A DNA stretch of 6,334 nucleotides, from NCBI GenBank assembly GCA_024683115.1, contig JAIKYM010000105.1, positions 1 to 6,334 of the forward strand, given 5' to 3'. Below, piece by piece: positions 5,654 to 6,334 of the stretch. How positions within the stretch are numbered: position 1 is the stretch's first letter; every line of letters begins with the position of its first letter. Source of the stretch: Bacilli bacterium. Its GTDB lineage: Bacteria > Bacillota_I > Bacilli_A > RF39 > UBA660. Under the pieces are notes generated by a model. The model worked only from the letters and a program-made list of their open reading frames with translations. It was not told the DNA's origin and searched no databases. A program made the position numbers and the translations under genes.

Positions 5654-5677
5654 AGAGATATGTTATTACATATCTCT
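5654..5677 (-). terminator. Hairpin at the end of the transglutaminase-like gene, probable terminator
   Basis: A perfect 10-base-pair inverted repeat (AGAGATATGT and ACATATCTCT, arms 5668-5677 and 5654-5663) encloses a four-base loop. On the minus strand it starts inside the TAG stop codon (5676-5678) and is followed by TTTATTTATG, a weak and interrupted U-tract. Termination may therefore be incomplete, allowing some read-through into the membrane protein-SDR pair. Confidence 0.6.
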
Positions 5678-6334
5678 ATTTCTTATAACTCTTATATTTT
5701 GGTTTAGTCATATATTCAAAAGATGAATCATATTTTATCTTTTGATAATCTTCTTTTGAGTCTTCACCATGTGTATAATTAAATACTACATATGTATCAT
5801 GGTGTCCAATTCTCTTTGCTCTATCAATTCCAAATAATAAGTAATCATTGTTAAATGAATTTGTTATTAATGCATCAGATGGAGATTTTTCACTTCTTGT
5901 TATATTCCATGTATTATCAACATAATAATATTTACCATCAATTAATACTCTATTATAGAAGTGACTACTACTTCTAAGTGTTTCGATTTCAACACCCATC
6001 ATTTCATTATTTAATAATAATGTTGTTAAGTGTGATATTGGACCACAAACTCCAAATCCTCTATTAATTGGAGTATCGATATAATGTTGTTCTCTATAAT
6101 ACATATCTATATCTGGACAAACTATAATACCTTTTGAACTTTCACTTTCAATACCATCTATATATTGAACTGTACTTTGAATATAATCTGATACCATATA
6201 TATTTTTTCTACATCAGTTTTAGGATTTAATCTTTCAATTCTAATAGCTAAATCTCTAATCTTCTTTAATGTATCAGATGATATAAAATTATTATCTTGA
6301 TTAGAATAATATGAATAATTCTTATAATTAGATC
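5676..6334 (-). CDS. Transglutaminase-like (papain-fold) protein, C-terminal part (partial)
   Basis: The frame is open from the TAG at 5676-5678 to the right edge, so the visible 218 residues are the C-terminal part of a longer protein. The ATG at 6195-6197 is internal: the 45 codons before it continue helical sequence typical of this fold (ISSDTLKKIRDLAIRIERLNPKTDVEKIYMVSDYIQSTVQYI). The catalytic triad of the bacterial transglutaminase-like superfamily is visible: Cys in GFGVCGPISHLTTLLL, His in SSSHFYNRVLIDGKYYYVD, and Asp in VDNTWN (residues 51, 79 and 94 counted from the internal Met). Such proteins are papain-fold thiol enzymes, in bacteria often proteases or amidases rather than true crosslinkers; the substrate is unknown. 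The first visible residues are Asn/Ser/Tyr-rich (SNYKNYSYYSNQDNN) and look like a linker, so an N-terminal anchor or other domain may lie outside the window. An insertion with CPDIDMYYREQHYIDTP precedes the catalytic Cys. Confidence 0.88.
   Translation of the reverse strand, partial: SNYKNYSYYSNQDNNFISSDTLKKIRDLAIRIERLNPKTDVEKIYMVSDYIQSTVQYIDGIESESSKGIIVCPDIDMYYREQHYIDTPINRGFGVCGPISHLTTLLLNNEMMGVEIETLRSSSHFYNRVLIDGKYYYVDNTWNITRSEKSPSDALITNSFNNDYLLFGIDRAKRIGHHDTYVVFNYTHGEDSKEDYQKIKYDSSFEYMTKPKYKSYKK

Noticed and set aside
1..6334. Mobile element, CRISPR array, tRNA/rRNA or phage remnant
   Set aside because: No transposase or integrase motifs, no regularly spaced direct repeats, no cloverleaf-like sequence and no change in base composition were seen. 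The inverted repeats present are single terminators.

Overview
The window is a short piece of a very A+T-rich bacterial chromosome (G+C looks below about 30% by eye). Coding is dense, gaps are short, and Shine-Dalgarno sequences and sigma-A type promoters are strong. TGG encodes tryptophan, no gene needs TGA read as sense, one gene appears to end in TGA, and arginine is almost always AGA. Together with the protein families present, this suggests a low-GC Firmicute (Bacilli/Erysipelotrichia-like or Clostridia-like, perhaps an uncultured gut lineage) using genetic code 11. The taxonomic assignment is inference.

Layout. 1-432 (-) is the 5' part of a multi-membrane-segment protein that resembles the sensor region of Firmicute GGDEF proteins. 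Divergent promoters in 433-546 separate it from an acidic coiled-coil protein at 547-1311 (+). A bidirectional terminator follows, then a two-gene minus-strand operon: a class I SAM-dependent methyltransferase (2122-3000) overlapping NAD kinase (1338-2132) by 11 bases. A divergent promoter region (3001-3085) leads to a stand-alone slipin/stomatin-like SPFH protein (3086-3877, +). A bidirectional terminator separates this from a DUF805 membrane protein (3895-4293, -). Next is a minus-strand pair, a four-segment membrane protein resembling a CBS-less DUF21/CorB module (5099-5620) and a classical short-chain dehydrogenase (4347-5102), joined by an ATGA stop/start overlap. At the right edge is the C-terminal part of a transglutaminase-like protein with a Cys-His-Asp triad (5676 to beyond the window end); its reading frame stays open to the window edge.

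How they work together. Most of this is ordinary chromosomal content: NADP supply (NAD kinase), RNA or other methylation, NADP-linked redox (SDR), and membrane organisation (slipin, DUF805). No mobile element, CRISPR array, tRNA, rRNA or clear new defence-type system is visible. The more distinctive points are terminator hairpins built into or onto the 3' ends of genes, a group of GGTGA-type ribosome binding sites at genes preceded by promoters, a slipin without an adjacent NfeD partner, the membrane-protein/SDR coupled pair, and an unrecognised acidic coiled-coil protein with an excellent promoter.
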